DNA of 64,000 nucleotides from Pseudoalteromonas sp. GCY (GTDB lineage: Bacteria; Pseudomonadota; Gammaproteobacteria; Enterobacterales; Alteromonadaceae): NCBI RefSeq assembly GCF_016695175.1, contig NZ_CP068023.1:1414501-1478500 (forward strand), given 5' to 3'. Within the stretch, counting starts at the first letter, position 1. Each line of letters begins with the position of its first letter. The position numbers were made by a program, and so were the translations under genes. Below, piece by piece: positions 27,003 to 36,338 of this stretch. Below the pieces are notes generated by a model, which was given only the letters and a program-made list of their open reading frames with translations, ran no database searches and had not been told where the DNA came from.

Positions 27003-27926
27003 ATGAGCAAATATTTGCTTGCTGGACTGCTATTGTCTGGCGGAATGAGTGTGCACGCAAATGCCACGGAACAAACTATATTCGATGCTAATACCATGTG
27101 TACGGCAAAGCAAACAACGGAAGGAACAAGATACTTCCCGCCTTGTGCTTATTCGCCAACACAAGTGTATGCAGAGCAAGAATTAAGCTATTCAAGCCCA
27201 AGTATAGTAAGAAATGGATTATTCAAAACTGCGATAGAGTACACCTTTCAATGTGAGTCTATTCGACCGCTATCACTTCGGTATAGTGTTGAATCAGATG
27301 GTGTCGCGAGTATCTCTAACCGGATTTCTGGCGCTGCTTCAAGTGAATTGAATACGATCCCATTAACTCATGGATTTTCAAATTCATATATCAGCTTTGA
27401 AGCGATGAGCGGTATCACAGGGTTTCAAGCTATCAAGCCTGGTTGTAAGCTCGTTGTTAGCAAAGTCGTAACTTATCCGGAACCCACTTATTTTAATCAA
27501 GTTGCTTCAAGCTTAAGCTCTTGGAACAGTACCTTGAGCACAATGATCAACATCTCTACACCATCTACAGGGTATTTAACTTTGCTCAATAGCATTGATA
27601 ATACCTTAGATACTCTGGAGTTTGTGCTATTTGAGGTTGAAGACCCAATCACTATTGAACAACTTAATTCCGATATATCTCAGCTACGCGCGTCAAAACA
27701 AATCCTCGAACAAAATTGTCGAGCAGGCACATCTGCTCAGCTATGCACGGCTGAACTTGCCAATATTCGCAGCTATGCAAATAGCAGTATTTTGCTAAAC
27801 GAAATGAAAGCACAAGATTTATATCGTTATATCAATAGTCAAGTCAATTGGCTTGCAGATAAGTCGATTGGTCGTGATTACAGCATGCTAAGTCTAGTTA
27901 AGAACAAGCTAGCAAGGATTCAATGA
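27003..27926 (+). CDS. Exported protein of unknown function
   Basis: A 307-residue protein with a signal peptide (cleavage near HANA at about 22) and a Cys-containing beta-rich N-terminal domain (about 24-165; Cys in MCTAKQ, PPCAYS, FQCES and PGCKL). A helical C-terminal half with two further Cys (QNCRAG, QLCTAEL) follows. The start is ATG 27003, behind AAGGAAAAT; the TTG just before it is less likely. It shares the NISTPS segment with the preceding gene. Function unknown; cotranscribed with both neighbours (31 and 26 nt gaps). Confidence 0.82.
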   Translation: MSKYLLAGLLLSGGMSVHANATEQTIFDANTMCTAKQTTEGTRYFPPCAYSPTQVYAEQELSYSSPSIVRNGLFKTAIEYTFQCESIRPLSLRYSVESDGVASISNRISGAASSELNTIPLTHGFSNSYISFEAMSGITGFQAIKPGCKLVVSKVVTYPEPTYFNQVASSLSSWNSTLSTMINISTPSTGYLTLLNSIDNTLDTLEFVLFEVEDPITIEQLNSDISQLRASKQILEQNCRAGTSAQLCTAELANIRSYANSSILLNEMKAQDLYRYINSQVNWLADKSIGRDYSMLSLVKNKLARIQ

Positions 27927-27952
27927 TTTTTATAACCCGTAAGGAAAATGGT

Positions 27953-29899
27953 ATGTACTTAAAGAAGTCTGTTACATCAGTTTTAGCCGTGCTACTTAGT
28001 AGTTCAGTAGCATATGCTATGCCAGATGCAACAAAAGGAAACCCTCTTGACTCACTTGGTATTCCAACGCCAGCCGGTGTTGGTGATATCACAGTTGATC
28101 ATGAGAACCCAAAAACACTACATGTTGGCCCAGCAAGCAGCAAAGTCATTATTGGCGATTATGCAGAGCTTGGTTCTTCAGGACCTCAGTGTTCTGATTA
28201 TAGCAAGATAAAAGCTGACGCTTACCGTCAGAAATCAACACCAGCACAACAAGAGCAAGCTTATCGTAACAGAGAGTTTGTCAGTAACTGGTATCAGTTT
28301 ACTTATGCATTGCCGCGCTCATCGGTTGAAACTATAAGAAAGATCAGCGATAGCCGTGCTGAAATGGACGAATTAGCGTTTCAAAATGCGGGTACTATTG
28401 AACGATTTAAAGCAGTAGATGCAAAGTGGAAAGGTATTGCCATTGAGCTTGGTGCTTTAGAAGATGAGTTTGATACGCTAGATAAAGCGCAAGCTACTGA
28501 GACAAATACTTGTATCGTCTCTTACTCTACTAACCCTACGATGCTGAGTCAGTGCATAGTGGGTGTTATCACCAAATATCAAGCGCCAAAGGCTGCCGTA
28601 ACTGCAGAAATTGACCGAGTGAAACAAGATAGAGCGGCAATTCGTGATGAATACTACGAAGCAAAAGGCCTTTATGATGCATATGAAGATAAGATCACAC
28701 GCTTAGATAGTTCGCTTGATTTTCAAACTCGATTACTCGCAGCGCAAAGTGCAATCGTGAAATCAGCTTGGGAAGTACAAACTGATGTCGTTGAAACGAG
28801 TGGTGCCAAGATCACGGGTCTTGCTAGTGCGGGCTACAACCTTTGGGAAAATGAACGCGACTTATTAGCAAGTACACTTTACCAAGCAGGGCATGGTGAC
28901 TATAGCGTCAAACAGCTGGATGTATTTAACGTGCGGTTAAACTCAGGTGTGACTCAGGCCAACCCAACCGTTGAAGCGAATAACTCTCCGCTGTTCTATA
29001 AGAATGTTTGGACTTTCCCTGCAAATACTTTGGTAAACAAAGATGTATTGCGTGATTGGGCAATGCCATTTGAGCGAGAGTTGGAAGGTGACACAATTCA
29101 CTTCGACACGATGGATGCTCATTCTTTCGCATCTGGTGGTATTAACTTCTTTGTAACCCGTGACGCTCGTTGTGGTGAATACTCTGAACAAATCGAAGAG
29201 GAGTATACGGGTAATGAAAATGGGGTTTCTGCATCTTGGAGTGTAAAGCGTAAGCTTTATGAACCACAACCAAACCGTAGTGTATTCGTTGCAAACCTAG
29301 GCTTAGCCTACAACTACTACGCATTCCCTGGCGAAATCAAAGGTGAGTGTTCGATTGATGTCGACCGCATGAATAGCTACTGGAGAAATGCGGGTAAATC
29401 TAAGGGTTGGAGCTGGTTCAGAAGCAAAACTCGTTCATGGGATCACATTCGTGAGGAAGCAAGAGAAGAGCTTGGCATGGAATGTTCGCTAGATCTGAAA
29501 CCACAATCAAATGATCCGGCATTAGCTGCAGAGATTGCTGCTAACTTAGAAGCTGAGATGTACAACGACATGTGGACAATGTTCCTGTCTGTTTACGCTG
29601 AGTCTTACGATGTAGTTTCTGATGAGCCAGTTGTTGATGACGCAGGTAAAAGTGAGGTTGGCGCGCAACTTGGTGACGGTATCACTAAGTTCTGTAAATC
29701 GGCAGTCTGTGGTTTTGCGAATGTTGTGTTGAGAACATTAGACACTATTGGTGGCTCTAAAGCACAAGGTACTACTTCGCATGTATCAACCAATTACGGA
29801 AAAATCTGGAAACGATTTAATAAACGTACTTGGACTGTTAAGGAAGGCAGCGCATTAGTTACAGCAAAAGTTTGTGTAGATAAAGCAAGCTGTAGTTAA
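27953..29899 (+). CDS. Large exported coiled-coil protein of unknown function
   Basis: A protein of 648 residues not recognised from any family I know. It starts with a signal peptide (MYLKKSVTSVLAVLLSSS, cleavage near AYA at 22). A long helical, coiled-coil-rich region (about 70-300) is followed by an aromatic, mixed domain (about 310-500) and a C-terminal domain with Cys pairs (FCKSAVCGF; KVCVDKASC at the end). ATG 27953 has an AAGGAAAA ribosome site and starts the signal peptide directly; the longer frame from 27923 would put ten charged residues in front of it. It may be the main structural or effector element of the cluster, but that is a guess. Confidence 0.83.
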   Translation: MYLKKSVTSVLAVLLSSSVAYAMPDATKGNPLDSLGIPTPAGVGDITVDHENPKTLHVGPASSKVIIGDYAELGSSGPQCSDYSKIKADAYRQKSTPAQQEQAYRNREFVSNWYQFTYALPRSSVETIRKISDSRAEMDELAFQNAGTIERFKAVDAKWKGIAIELGALEDEFDTLDKAQATETNTCIVSYSTNPTMLSQCIVGVITKYQAPKAAVTAEIDRVKQDRAAIRDEYYEAKGLYDAYEDKITRLDSSLDFQTRLLAAQSAIVKSAWEVQTDVVETSGAKITGLASAGYNLWENERDLLASTLYQAGHGDYSVKQLDVFNVRLNSGVTQANPTVEANNSPLFYKNVWTFPANTLVNKDVLRDWAMPFERELEGDTIHFDTMDAHSFASGGINFFVTRDARCGEYSEQIEEEYTGNENGVSASWSVKRKLYEPQPNRSVFVANLGLAYNYYAFPGEIKGECSIDVDRMNSYWRNAGKSKGWSWFRSKTRSWDHIREEAREELGMECSLDLKPQSNDPALAAEIAANLEAEMYNDMWTMFLSVYAESYDVVSDEPVVDDAGKSEVGAQLGDGITKFCKSAVCGFANVVLRTLDTIGGSKAQGTTSHVSTNYGKIWKRFNKRTWTVKEGSALVTAKVCVDKASCS

Positions 29900-29955
29900 T
29901 AAAAAATGTGGGAGAGGGTTCTACTTCTCCCACAAGTTTAAAAGGAGTACCTAAA

Positions 29956-30498
29956 GTGAAAGTGAAACTAATTTTGACAGGTGGGTTAATCAGCGCTGCA
30001 CTCATCGGTGCTGCTGTTCATTTTAAATTACAAGACACGCCTATTGAAACCCTCAAGGTAAGCGCAGCAAAAAGCGCAGATAGTCTAGCAAAGGAGCTGG
30101 AACACAAAGACATTACCGCGAACGATAAGTCAGAAGAAACAAAAATAGAAGCAGTAGAACAAGTAGAGCCAACGCTGAGTGCTCAACAACTACTGGAAGT
30201 TGATATGAGTAAGGAAGAGGAATATTACAGCTTTTTACTCGAAAACTTTCCCGAATTAAAGCAAGAAATTAGTGAGTATCGCCAGAGTGTTGGTGAGCAA
30301 AGAGAAAAAGTGCTGGGTTACAAAGAGAAAATTGCCAACCGCAATCAACAAATCTCTCAGTATGGTAGTACTTCGGCGTCATTAGATAGCATGCTCAAAG
30401 CAGAACGAGATGAGTTACTCCTGAGTGCCAATGTACTGGGGAAAAAGGCGCAAGAGCTGAATGAGTCGATTAGATTAGCCGCTGCAAGATATAACTAA
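29956..30498 (+). CDS. Membrane-anchored periplasmic coiled-coil protein
   Basis: A 180-residue protein with a single N-terminal membrane segment (about 5-22), a charged Lys/Glu linker (about 35-75) and a coiled coil (about 85-165: KQEISEYRQSVGEQREKVLG and later heptads). GTG 29956 is chosen because AAAGGAG lies 9 nt upstream; the longer frame from 29908 has no ribosome site and would disrupt the anchor. No family recognised. In the cluster it could be the inner-membrane tether of the exported proteins. Confidence 0.78.
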   Translation: MKVKLILTGGLISAALIGAAVHFKLQDTPIETLKVSAAKSADSLAKELEHKDITANDKSEETKIEAVEQVEPTLSAQQLLEVDMSKEEEYYSFLLENFPELKQEISEYRQSVGEQREKVLGYKEKIANRNQQISQYGSTSASLDSMLKAERDELLLSANVLGKKAQELNESIRLAAARYN

Positions 30499-30526
30499 AA
30501 GTTGTAGTTATAAAAGGAATTACATT

Positions 30527-32917
30527 TTGAATTTTAAAAAAGTTTACATCGCTGTTGTAACAGCAAACCTACTCGCTTGTGGTGGAAGCGATGCCGCCAC
30601 TATCACTGCGGTCGAAGCTGGACAAGTGACAGACATCACGCAACCTCAAGCGTATTTACATGCTTCAGCTGCAAATTTGTTTTTATATCAGAATATTACG
30701 CTTGATGCTTCCTCAAGTACTGACACGCAAAGTGAGTTAACTTTTTCTTGGCATATCGCAGATAGCCAAGGTGGCATAGTTGATAGGGTAGAAGCGGTTG
30801 ATTCTGTTATCCAATATCGTCCTACCATGGCTGGCAATTTCAGTGGCGTGGTCACAGTCACTGATAGTGCTGGTAATAGCGATACTGCAAAAGTTGATTT
30901 TGTGGTGAGTGAAGAGTCAGTGATTGCTTTGGACTTGGGCCCTGATTTTGAGTCTAAGAAAGGGAACAGTATTACGCTGAGCGCCAGAGAATCAGTTTCA
31001 CAAGCAGGAGCCATTGAACATGCCGTATGGTCAATTACGGCTGCACCACAAAACTCGACTGCAAACCAAGCTAGTCCCTTTTCTGAGCTTGAAAGCACCT
31101 TTATTTTTGATGAAGTTGGTCATTATGAGATAGGGGTACAGGTGACGGATGAAGATAACAATATTGTGACTGATACTGTGTCCGTTAAAGTTTCTGACCG
31201 TAGGCAGAATGCAGCACCACTAGCCGACATTTTTGGTCTACGTACGCAAGTAAAACCTAACGAGATGCTGTTGCTAGATGGGTCAAATAGTTATGACCCT
31301 GATGTCACCGACTTACTGGTATATTCATGGAAAATAATTGAAAAGCCTAATGGAAGCTTTGTTCGCCTGAGCTCACCGTTCGATGAGCAAGTAGCTGTCA
31401 GTGCGACAAAAGTTGGAGACTATAGTGTCCAACTGAATGTTAAAGATCTAGGCGGCCTATCCAGCGACGCGCTATATCACTTTACGGTGAGTAATGCTGA
31501 CCAACCACCAATTGCTATGTTGGGTGCTGATATTTCAGCGACTCAAGGAGAGGTGGTTAATTTGTCCTGTGATGCATGTATTGATCCTGAGCAAACAGAG
31601 CTTAATGGGCAGTGGAAATTGACGATTAGACCTTCTGGGAGTTCTGCAAATATTATTGGTAAAGAGCAGCTACTCGGAGCAACCTTAACGCCTGATTTAG
31701 CGGGAGTCTACGGTATCAAGGCGTTGGTATCAGATGGCGTATCCCAATCATGGTCGAATACACAACTTATCAATGTCAACTCAAGCGGTGAGAGTAAACC
31801 CTCTGCGTTTATTGCTCCAATTTCAGACATTACCTTGGGTGAAAGTATCGTACTCGACGGTTCACAAAGCCGTGATCCAGAAGGGATGCCTTTGTCCTAT
31901 ATTTGGCGCATCGCCAAACAACCTGGCTCTGATACTTTGCCAGCGCTGCAAGACGCTAAAATAGAGTTTACGCCTTCCGTTTTAGGTAGTTATCAAATTG
32001 AACTGAAGACTTTTGATGGTGCTCTATATTCAGAGGCGACATCGGTGACGTTTAATGTAACGGATAATCAATCGCCGATTATTCAAATTAAAGAGCCATT
32101 AGAGACGGAAGTTCAAGTTGGCCAGTTGGTCAGTATTGATGCCTCACAAAGTTATGACCCTGAAGGACAAGCACTAAGTTACAGCTGGAGGCTGATAGGT
32201 CCAAACAATGACGTATTGATCGGTAATGAACAAACTAGCCTATTTTCGTTTACACCTGATTTGGCTGGGGTTTACAGAGTTGAGTTGGTCGTTAATGACA
32301 CAGACGGTGCGAGTGCCAATCGTAACTTCGAATTTACCGTATTAGATTCTCCACAGCTAATCTATGGTTCAGTAAAAGGTCGACTAGTCAATAGCCAGTT
32401 ACGAGGCATAGCCGATGTTAATTTAGCTATCAACGGCATGTCCGTCGTAACGGACAATCTCGGCGGGTTTTCTACCAGTGTACAGTTGGCTCGTGGTGAG
32501 AGAGTGATAATAAAAACGGCCGACGATAAAGTAATCAATGCCACTTATCAATCAGCGTCACAACTCAACGATGGTTTCCAAATTTCGCTGGGTGAGGCAT
32601 TTGTGCCAGTGATGCAACCTGTAAGACAGCATGTTTGGAGCTGTTTCGGTTATCAAGGTCAGAGCCAAATTAATATTAAATACGAGCTGGTTGATAGCTT
32701 TCCTGCAAGCAGTCCTTTTGTATTTGACTACAACAAAACGATAAGCGTACCGCTGAACAAGAGGCAAGAAATGTCTTTTCCCGCAACAGCTACTTACCGC
32801 ATCACGCCTGCTGAAAGTGACACTTACTATGTGAGTTCCACGACTAATCGTCTTGAGGTAACGCTACTTGAAGGCTACCAGCAACCGATAGTTTATAACA
32901 TTTGCAATTACAAATAA
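30527..32917 (+). CDS. PKD-repeat lipoprotein
   Basis: A lipoprotein of 796 residues (lipobox LLAC at about 18, followed by GGSD). It is built from about six PKD-type beta-sandwich repeats with the recurrent motif LDGSxSxDPxGxxLSYxW (for example LDGSNSYDP, LDGSQSRDPEG, IDASQSYDPEGQALSYSW). A carboxypeptidase-regulatory-like domain (about 615-680) and a short beta C-terminus follow. The start is TTG 30527 with AAAAGGA upstream. Surface-exposed adhesion or scaffolding is the usual role for such architecture. It is the only predicted outer-membrane-anchored member of the + strand cluster. Confidence 0.88.
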   Translation: MNFKKVYIAVVTANLLACGGSDAATITAVEAGQVTDITQPQAYLHASAANLFLYQNITLDASSSTDTQSELTFSWHIADSQGGIVDRVEAVDSVIQYRPTMAGNFSGVVTVTDSAGNSDTAKVDFVVSEESVIALDLGPDFESKKGNSITLSARESVSQAGAIEHAVWSITAAPQNSTANQASPFSELESTFIFDEVGHYEIGVQVTDEDNNIVTDTVSVKVSDRRQNAAPLADIFGLRTQVKPNEMLLLDGSNSYDPDVTDLLVYSWKIIEKPNGSFVRLSSPFDEQVAVSATKVGDYSVQLNVKDLGGLSSDALYHFTVSNADQPPIAMLGADISATQGEVVNLSCDACIDPEQTELNGQWKLTIRPSGSSANIIGKEQLLGATLTPDLAGVYGIKALVSDGVSQSWSNTQLINVNSSGESKPSAFIAPISDITLGESIVLDGSQSRDPEGMPLSYIWRIAKQPGSDTLPALQDAKIEFTPSVLGSYQIELKTFDGALYSEATSVTFNVTDNQSPIIQIKEPLETEVQVGQLVSIDASQSYDPEGQALSYSWRLIGPNNDVLIGNEQTSLFSFTPDLAGVYRVELVVNDTDGASANRNFEFTVLDSPQLIYGSVKGRLVNSQLRGIADVNLAINGMSVVTDNLGGFSTSVQLARGERVIIKTADDKVINATYQSASQLNDGFQISLGEAFVPVMQPVRQHVWSCFGYQGQSQINIKYELVDSFPASSPFVFDYNKTISVPLNKRQEMSFPATATYRITPAESDTYYVSSTTNRLEVTLLEGYQQPIVYNICNYK

Positions 32918-32925
32918 GGAAAACA

Positions 32926-33438
32926 ATGAAATATCTATTTGCTCTTTTACTTGCGTCTTCGTCAGTGGTGCATGCTGCTGAGCCCATCTTAGTTTGGGGA
33001 ACTAAGTACAGCTATAACAAAAGCGACTTTAAACCAAAAACGGTGGTTAACGGTAATATTTATACGTATACGTCAAATATAGAAATGTTGCTGGATGAAT
33101 ATGACGACTTTATCGGTGATTACCCAGTACTTACTTTTGATTTGAGCGCTGAAATTATGGCTGATGCAGTGCCATACCCGATACCACTTTCGTTAGTTGC
33201 TAGTTGCCAAAACGACTCTGGATATTCAGAGTCACTTGGCTTTAGTCAAAGCATTTTAATTGAAAAGTATAATTTCGTGCTGCCTGCAAGAATGAATGTT
33301 TTTAACCGTGTAAAAACAAATGGTGCCTGTAAGCAGCTTCGAATCGACATTGTCCCGCATACCGGCGAACTTATTGATTTGGACGCGATAATAAAATCTA
33401 TCCGCTTCGATGCACTTATCTTATCTGATGCACAGTAA
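32926..33438 (+). CDS. Small secreted protein, cluster paralogue 1
   Basis: A 170-residue exported protein (signal peptide cleaved near VHA at about 18), probably all-beta. It carries the family start I-V-WG-Y followed by KSDFKP and two central Cys (VASCQND and NGACKQLRIDI). It is the most diverged member of the tandem family that follows. ATG 32926 is preceded by AAGGAAAAC and sits 8 nt after the PKD gene; a longer frame overlapping that gene is rejected. Confidence 0.78.
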   Translation: MKYLFALLLASSSVVHAAEPILVWGTKYSYNKSDFKPKTVVNGNIYTYTSNIEMLLDEYDDFIGDYPVLTFDLSAEIMADAVPYPIPLSLVASCQNDSGYSESLGFSQSILIEKYNFVLPARMNVFNRVKTNGACKQLRIDIVPHTGELIDLDAIIKSIRFDALILSDAQ

Positions 33439-33471
33439 TTCTAATAACTAAAGGAATAATAAGGAAAACAC

Positions 33472-34128
33472 ATGTTTAAAAAATCTTATCTTTGCGCTTC
33501 AATTGGCATAGTAATGTCTATGGGCGTATCAGCAAGCCAGATCGAAGAAACAAATGACGGGGTCGTTGGTGCGGCTTTCCAATCAGGTTTAATCAATACT
33601 CCTGCGCGCCCAATTGATAGTGGCTGCTGTGATTATAGATATCCGTCACGACCTTGCCTTGAACCTTTGTCTGATCAAAAAGTATTAACTGAAGCAGAGG
33701 TTGCTGAGAGCTTTAATCTACTGTCTGCTGAACCTATTTATGTCGGCGGCGCTCGCTATCAATTGACCAAAAACGATATGAAACCAATATATTCGTTTGA
33801 ACCTGTATATGGTCCGTGTCCAGGCAATCCACCAGAATATTATAGAGTGCTTAAAGGGTATGAAGTTGAGCTACCTGTTGATGGGGATTTTGGTCAAGAT
33901 CTGATTTATGAGGTAACAGGCAGAGCCAGCACCTCTGTGTCTATGTCGGTAAGTTGTGGAACGGGTAGTTCGGCGTTTACATTAAGCGATAGTGGGACAA
34001 AACTGATTGTTTCAAAACGTCTAAATACGGGCGGAACATGCAGCAAAATGCATATCAAGGCAAAAGCAGTTAGTGGTGCATTGACTAGCCTAGATCTCAC
34101 TGTTGCTGTTTATACTCCACTTCAATAA
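33472..34128 (+). CDS. Small secreted protein, cluster paralogue 2
   Basis: A 218-residue exported protein with a signal peptide (cleavage near VSA at about 22) and an additional Cys-rich insert (GCCDYRYPSRPCLEP, about 51-65). The shared family core follows: EPIYVGGARYQLTKNDMKP, then LKGYEVELPVDGDFGQDLIYEVTG, SVSCG and a late GGTCSKM. The two core Cys are placed as in its paralogues and probably form a disulfide. AAGGAAAAC precedes ATG 33472. Function unknown. Confidence 0.8.
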   Translation: MFKKSYLCASIGIVMSMGVSASQIEETNDGVVGAAFQSGLINTPARPIDSGCCDYRYPSRPCLEPLSDQKVLTEAEVAESFNLLSAEPIYVGGARYQLTKNDMKPIYSFEPVYGPCPGNPPEYYRVLKGYEVELPVDGDFGQDLIYEVTGRASTSVSMSVSCGTGSSAFTLSDSGTKLIVSKRLNTGGTCSKMHIKAKAVSGALTSLDLTVAVYTPLQ

Positions 34129-34138
34129 GGATATTATA

Positions 34139-34741
34139 ATGAAAAATAAAATTCTATTTGCTTCTTTGTGCGCAGTATTGTCTTCATCTGTTATGGCATC
34201 TGGCGCTGGTTTCCCTATTGAAATAGACCCGAGACCTTGCCCTACTTCATTTGGCACAGCAGAACCAGTGACTCCTGCTCCATTTTATACACAACAAGAT
34301 ATGTTAGATGTTGCCGCGAATATTACTCCACATGGCGTTTATATTGGTGGACAGCGCTACAGCTTTGATATTCAAGATTTTGCACCTGTTTATGATGTGT
34401 ATTACGACAGAATATTCAATCAAGAAATGCAATATATCAGTTCATATAAGGCGCAATTTATAGTTGATGGTGATTTTGGGCAGCTACTTAACTTTGATAT
34501 ATCAGGTAGCTTGAGTGAAGCGGCCAATATTACGGTTTCATGTGGTGATTTCCGTGCGTCAGCATACGGAACACGTAGTATACAGGTGAATAAGCAGCAG
34601 CGTACAGGCGGAAGCTGTGACATTATGACAATCACCGTGGCGGCAGACAAAGCACGCTGTCCACGCTTGGGTGTGCCGCCAGCAAGCGCTGAAATGGATT
34701 CGATGAACTTTACCGTTATCATTTCAGAAAACCTCGACTGA
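34139..34741 (+). CDS. Small secreted protein, cluster paralogue 3
   Basis: A 200-residue exported protein (signal peptide about 1-20, cleavage near VMA). Its core is closely similar to paralogue 2: VYIGGQRYSFDIQDFAPVY, YKAQFIVDGDFGQLLNFDISG, TVSCGDF and GGSCDIM. Compared with paralogue 2, the N-terminal insert is shorter and keeps one Cys (RPCPTSFG). ATG 34139 follows AAGGATAT; the longer frame from 34103 overlaps the upstream gene and lacks a signal peptide at its N-terminus. Confidence 0.8.
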   Translation: MKNKILFASLCAVLSSSVMASGAGFPIEIDPRPCPTSFGTAEPVTPAPFYTQQDMLDVAANITPHGVYIGGQRYSFDIQDFAPVYDVYYDRIFNQEMQYISSYKAQFIVDGDFGQLLNFDISGSLSEAANITVSCGDFRASAYGTRSIQVNKQQRTGGSCDIMTITVAADKARCPRLGVPPASAEMDSMNFTVIISENLD

Positions 34742-34758
34742 GCATTAAGGAAAAGAAC

Positions 34759-35277
34759 ATGATAAAAACAAAGAAGTGGCCACTATGGCTACTTGCGTTA
34801 CCTTTGGCGGCTTTAGCGAATACAGAAAGCTCGGCTACTGCGGTAATTATTGATGATGGTATAAAGCAGCTGCAAATTGCAGATTTTACACCAGTCACAT
34901 CGAGTTGGGCTGGCAGAAATGTGATTACTGGCTATGAAGCCTTATTGGATGTAGATAACAGTAGCGGCGCCGATAGTTTGTTATTTAATGCAACAGCTGA
35001 ACTCTCTGCCACTTGGTTTGCGGCAAATTTCATTGCGGATATTAATATCACTTGTAGTGGTATACCTGTGGGTTATGACCTCGCCCAAGGTTATCGAGCA
35101 CATCGCTATTCTATTCCCGGTCAGGTACAGATATCTGAGTTAAGAAAAGGAGTAAGTGACTGCAAGCAAATTAAAATTAACATCTCTAAGCGAGGATCAC
35201 TCAGTCGTCAATTTTTCACTCAGATAGAAAGTATAGATTTTGATTTGAGTATTGAAAGTATCAAAGGAGCAAAGTGA
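34759..35277 (+). CDS. Small secreted protein, cluster paralogue 4
   Basis: A 172-residue exported protein (signal peptide about 1-20). It has the family motifs LQIADFTPVTS, ITGYEALLDV, ATWFAANFIADINITCSG, then SDCKQIKINISKRGSLSRQF and FTQIESI. The WFxxNF and GxLSRxFYTxI motifs are shared with paralogues 6 and 7 and define a subgroup. Its stop overlaps the next ATG. Confidence 0.82.
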   Translation: MIKTKKWPLWLLALPLAALANTESSATAVIIDDGIKQLQIADFTPVTSSWAGRNVITGYEALLDVDNSSGADSLLFNATAELSATWFAANFIADINITCSGIPVGYDLAQGYRAHRYSIPGQVQISELRKGVSDCKQIKINISKRGSLSRQFFTQIESIDFDLSIESIKGAK

Positions 35278-35804
35278 TGACCTCTAAGTCAATTATAATT
35301 GCGGCGATGCTATTTTCAGGTGTGTCTGCCAATGCTCAAGCTAACTCCGTACCTTTTAGTAATGCAGAGATGACGGTAAGCGACAAGGGATACACGTTGT
35401 CCATTGCGCCGCTACAATTTGAGGGTAATCGACACTTATCTATTGAACTTGAAGTAAGTGGAGTTAAAACGATAAGTCGTCAAAGTATCTCTGTATGTAC
35501 CTATCTGCAAGCTGATGTGTGTACAGGTGCAACTCGTGAGGTGAACCATACTAAGGCCGAATTTGAGGCGCAGGTTGCACTGCGTTGCGATGACAACGTT
35601 TTGTTTGACATCACAAGCCACGACAGTGAATTTACCAACGAAAATGTGGTTGCAGACATAGCAAATATTCACGTTGAGCAGTCTGTTTTTAGAGAAAATC
35701 TGTCAAGCTGTGAGTCTTTAACACTCAATGTGAATTTAGCTAAAGGCGACCGTGTTAGCACTGTACTTGGAAGCTATACAGTGTCTGATTCAACCTCAAA
35801 CTAA
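35277..35804 (+). CDS. Small secreted protein, diverged cluster member 5
   Basis: A 175-residue exported protein (signal peptide about 1-22, cleavage near ANA). It shares size, export and a likely beta fold with its neighbours but lacks the WF-NF and LSR-FYT motifs. It has four Cys (VCTYL, DVCTG, LRCDD, SSCES) instead of two. ATG 35277 overlaps the previous stop codon; the GTG 3 nt before is also possible. Whether it is a true paralogue or just a partner needs structure comparison. Confidence 0.75.
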   Translation: MTSKSIIIAAMLFSGVSANAQANSVPFSNAEMTVSDKGYTLSIAPLQFEGNRHLSIELEVSGVKTISRQSISVCTYLQADVCTGATREVNHTKAEFEAQVALRCDDNVLFDITSHDSEFTNENVVADIANIHVEQSVFRENLSSCESLTLNVNLAKGDRVSTVLGSYTVSDSTSN

Positions 35805-35816
35805 GGAAAGGTGTAT

Positions 35817-36338
35817 ATGATGGTTAGAAAATTGCTTTCTGGCGTTGCTTTGTGCTGCATTAGTGCAATTACTAATGCAAACCCAGTACATGTTGGTGGT
35901 GTTATATACCAATTGGACTTCTCTGACTTTACGCCCATCACTAAACCATATGGTAATACTACAGCGGTGGTGGGCTATGAGAAAGAGTTGTTTGTTGAGG
36001 GCGATTATGGTCAGTATCTGCTCTATGAAGTTGATGGAGAGATTAAGACCAAATGGTTTGCCGGCAATATGCTTGCTTCAATGTTTGTCAGTTGCAGTGA
36101 TGCAACCAATGATCCTAGTTCTGAGCAAATAATTGGGGCGACTTTTGCTTTTGGAGTGAGGTATGACCAAGTATCCTATACCGCAAAGCCAAGAGTCAGT
36201 GAGATCCGTAATACGGCGGGCCAATGTAAAAGGATGAAAATCCGGATTAATAAAGAAGGTAATTTAAGCCGCCAATTTTACACGATTTATACCGATATGA
36301 AACTGCGAGTCAAAGTCATCGAAGTGGTAGGTGGCTAA
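35817..36338 (+). CDS. Small secreted protein, cluster paralogue 6
   Basis: A 173-residue exported protein (signal peptide cleaved near TNA at about 20). Family motifs: PVHVGGVIYQLDFSDFTPI, VVGYEKELFVEGDYGQYLLY, KTKWFAGNMLASMFVSCS, FGVRYDQVSYTAKP, GQCKRMKIRI and EGNLSRQFYTI. It is the closest relative of paralogue 7 (shared FGVRYxQVSYxAxP). ATG 35817 is 6 nt after AAGGAAAG. Function unknown. Confidence 0.82.
   Translation: MMVRKLLSGVALCCISAITNANPVHVGGVIYQLDFSDFTPITKPYGNTTAVVGYEKELFVEGDYGQYLLYEVDGEIKTKWFAGNMLASMFVSCSDATNDPSSEQIIGATFAFGVRYDQVSYTAKPRVSEIRNTAGQCKRMKIRINKEGNLSRQFYTIYTDMKLRVKVIEVVGG

Noticed and set aside
25163..30498. Tripartite alpha-helical pore-forming toxin (Nhe/Hbl/Ahl-like) interpretation of the coiled-coil proteins
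   Set aside because: I see no hydrophobic insertion segment of the expected kind, lengths do not match, and the PKD lipoprotein and secreted paralogues do not fit.
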